Translations under genes and position numbers: made by a program
Shown here: piece after piece, positions 38,630-64,000 of the stretch
Layout: each line of letters begins with the position of its first letter
Position numbering within the stretch: the stretch's first letter is position 1
The notes under the pieces: generated by a model
The model's input: only the letters and a program-made list of their open reading frames with translations
Databases searched by the model: none
What the model was told of the DNA's origin: nothing
DNA from: Imbricaverruca yamaguchii
Taxonomy: Eukaryota; Arthropoda; Thecostraca; Neoverrucidae
Reading direction: 5' to 3'
Length of the DNA stretch: 64,000 bases
Assembly (NCBI GenBank): GCA_034440575.1
Contig: JAOTOL010001557.1
Location: 701,001 to 765,000 of the forward strand

Positions 38630-39150
38630 GCGTAGCTGGCTGGCTGTCGTCCGCCGGCCGGTGACGTCACGACTGCGTCACGCGGCACACCCGCGTCGTC
38701 TGGGAGACGGTATCGACCTGCCCTGCTGGCTGTCGTCCGCCGGCCGGTGACGTCACGACTGCGTCACGCGGCACACCCGCGTCGTCTGGGAGACGGTATC
38801 GACCTGCCCTGCTGGCTGTCGTCCGCCGGCCGGTGACGTCACGACTGCGTCACGCGGCACACCCGCGTCGTCTGGGAGACGGTATCGACCTGCCCTGCTG
38901 GCTGTCGTCCGCCGGCCGGTGACGTCACGACTGCGTCACGCGGCACACCCGCGTCGTCTGGGAGACGGTATCGACCTGCCCTGCTGGCTGTCGTCCGCCG
39001 GCCGGTGACGTCACGACTGCGTCACGCGGCACACCCGCGTCGTCTGGGAGACGGTATCGACCCGCCCGGCTGGCCGCCGTCCGCCGACTGGTGACGTCAC
39101 GACTGCGTCACGCGACACACCAGCGGCGCGTGGAAGACGGCATCGACCTG
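38630..39150 (+). promoter_or_regulatory. 86-bp array with TGACGTCA (CRE-type) sites upstream of GLS
   Basis: Six units have anchors CGTCCGCCGG at 38648, 38734, 38820, 38906, 38992 and, diverged, 39078, so the period is exactly 86. Each unit has GCCGGCCGGTGACGTCACGA then CTGCGTCACGCGG. TGACGTCA is the palindromic CREB/ATF consensus. The array ends about 250 bp before the GLS start codon. A promoter or enhancer role is an inference from position and motif. Confidence 0.65.
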
Positions 39151-39401
39151 CGCGACGGTGCAGGGCGCCGACAACGGCTCCATCGCCGCCCACTCGTCTC
39201 CGATTGGCTCTGGAAGGGAGACTGTTTCCGCGCTCAGACGTCATTTCGGGACTATTTTTGGTCGCTGCGTCAGTGTCGGGTCGGCAGTGTCGGCCAATTG
39301 ACGGCCGGGTGCGGGTCGCGTCCAGTTGCGTGCAGTCGGCGCGCAAGGTTGTGACGCCGGCGGCCAGCGGTGACACGGACACGATTCGCCTCTGCTGAGC
39401 C

Positions 39402-63506
<24,105 letters not shown>

Positions 63507-63518
<12 letters not shown>

Positions 63519-63735
63519 TGTCCGGTGGCTGGCTGGTGACCCCAGGTCACCTCAGACCCGTCAGGCGGCGCTCCCCGGGTCATGTCGGATCCGCTAGATG
63601 GTGCCCCCGGGTCATCTCAGATCCACTGGGTATCCGGTCGCCTCAGACTCGCTGGATGGTGTTCCCTGGATCACCTTAGACTCGCTGGGTAGTGTTCCCT
63701 ATGTCGCCCCACACCGACTGGGTAGTGTTGCTGGG
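63507..63735 (+). repeat. Degenerate 37-bp repeat starting at the GLS stop codon
   Basis: GCTGAGTAGTGTCCGG spans the stop. Downstream it recurs as GCTAGATGGTGCCCCCGG, GCTGGATGGTGTTCCCTGG and GCTGGGTAGTGTTCCCTAT, each followed by GTC(A/G)(C/T)CTCAGA-like sequence. Confidence 0.8.
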
Positions 63736-64000
63736 CCAGTATAGCTAATCGTGTGCTATCTTCTCCTTCTCGATTGTTAGGATGCCTTGGTAAGATTAGC
63801 TTCACTCATATCCCTGAGAAATGTCGCTGCCCAGCGTCTTCTGCCAAACCGGTTTCAGATGGCAGGGCACTGACGCACGACTATGAAGCAGACAGCTGCT
63901 GTTTAGCGAGCTATCTCCGTTTCGCACGCTCCGCTTTGGTTTTCTGAAGGTGACACTTGTCTGTTGTTCTTCACGAGAGGTATCGACTTCGACTCTGCTC
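63736..64000. other. Downstream of GLS, nothing recognised
   Basis: No polyadenylation hexamer AATAAA was found between the stop and the end of the window. The 3' UTR may extend past it or use a variant signal. Confidence 0.4.

Overview
This window looks like nuclear DNA of an animal, probably an arthropod and possibly a crustacean. The reasons are spliced genes with GT-AG introns, degraded non-LTR retrotransposons, tRNA-derived SINEs, TTAA-flanked MITEs, a very high load of microsatellites and minisatellites, and a degenerate CCTAA-like pentamer tract resembling arthropod telomere repeat. The lineage call is an inference. Coding exons are GC-rich, while much of the intron and intergenic sequence is AT-rich.

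Four protein genes can be read. (1) COG1, the conserved oligomeric Golgi complex subunit 1, lies on the minus strand with its start at 27284. Eleven exons were assembled by phase-consistent splicing down to 865, and the gene runs off the left edge. (2) A full-length intronless carotenoid oxygenase (BCO/ninaB/RPE65 family) lies on the plus strand at 10161-11765, nested antisense inside the 14-kb COG1 intron 10. (3) A C8orf76-like gene is a single minus-strand exon at 31248-32108. (4) Mitochondrial glutaminase (GLS, kidney type) is on the plus strand at 39402-63518. Its 11 exons all join in phase to give 620 residues, with a transit-peptide-like start, the serine-dependent glutaminase domain and C-terminal ankyrin repeats.

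Layout: 1-27.3 kb is COG1 with large repeat-rich introns, the nested oxygenase and LINE fragments. 27.3-31.2 kb is intergenic with a MITE and SINEs. 31.2-32.1 kb is the C8orf76-like gene. 32.1-39.4 kb is intergenic, with a low-complexity stretch at 36.08-36.57 kb that looks like bad consensus, then an 86-bp array carrying TGACGTCA sites just upstream of GLS. 39.4-63.5 kb is GLS. The genes are metabolically unrelated (Golgi trafficking, carotenoid cleavage, glutamine catabolism, unknown), so no pathway cluster is implied.

The most unusual feature is that many minisatellites here are not placed at random. They abut exon edges and contain the splice donor, splice acceptor or stop codon of that exon: COG1 exons 4, 9 and 11; GLS exons 3, 5, 6, 7, 10 and 11; and the stop codons of the oxygenase and GLS. 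Other notable structures are a piggyBac-like MITE present in two inverted copies (one splitting a LINE reverse transcriptase), a 174-bp fold-back hairpin, and many copies of a short conserved tail shared by SINE-like elements.
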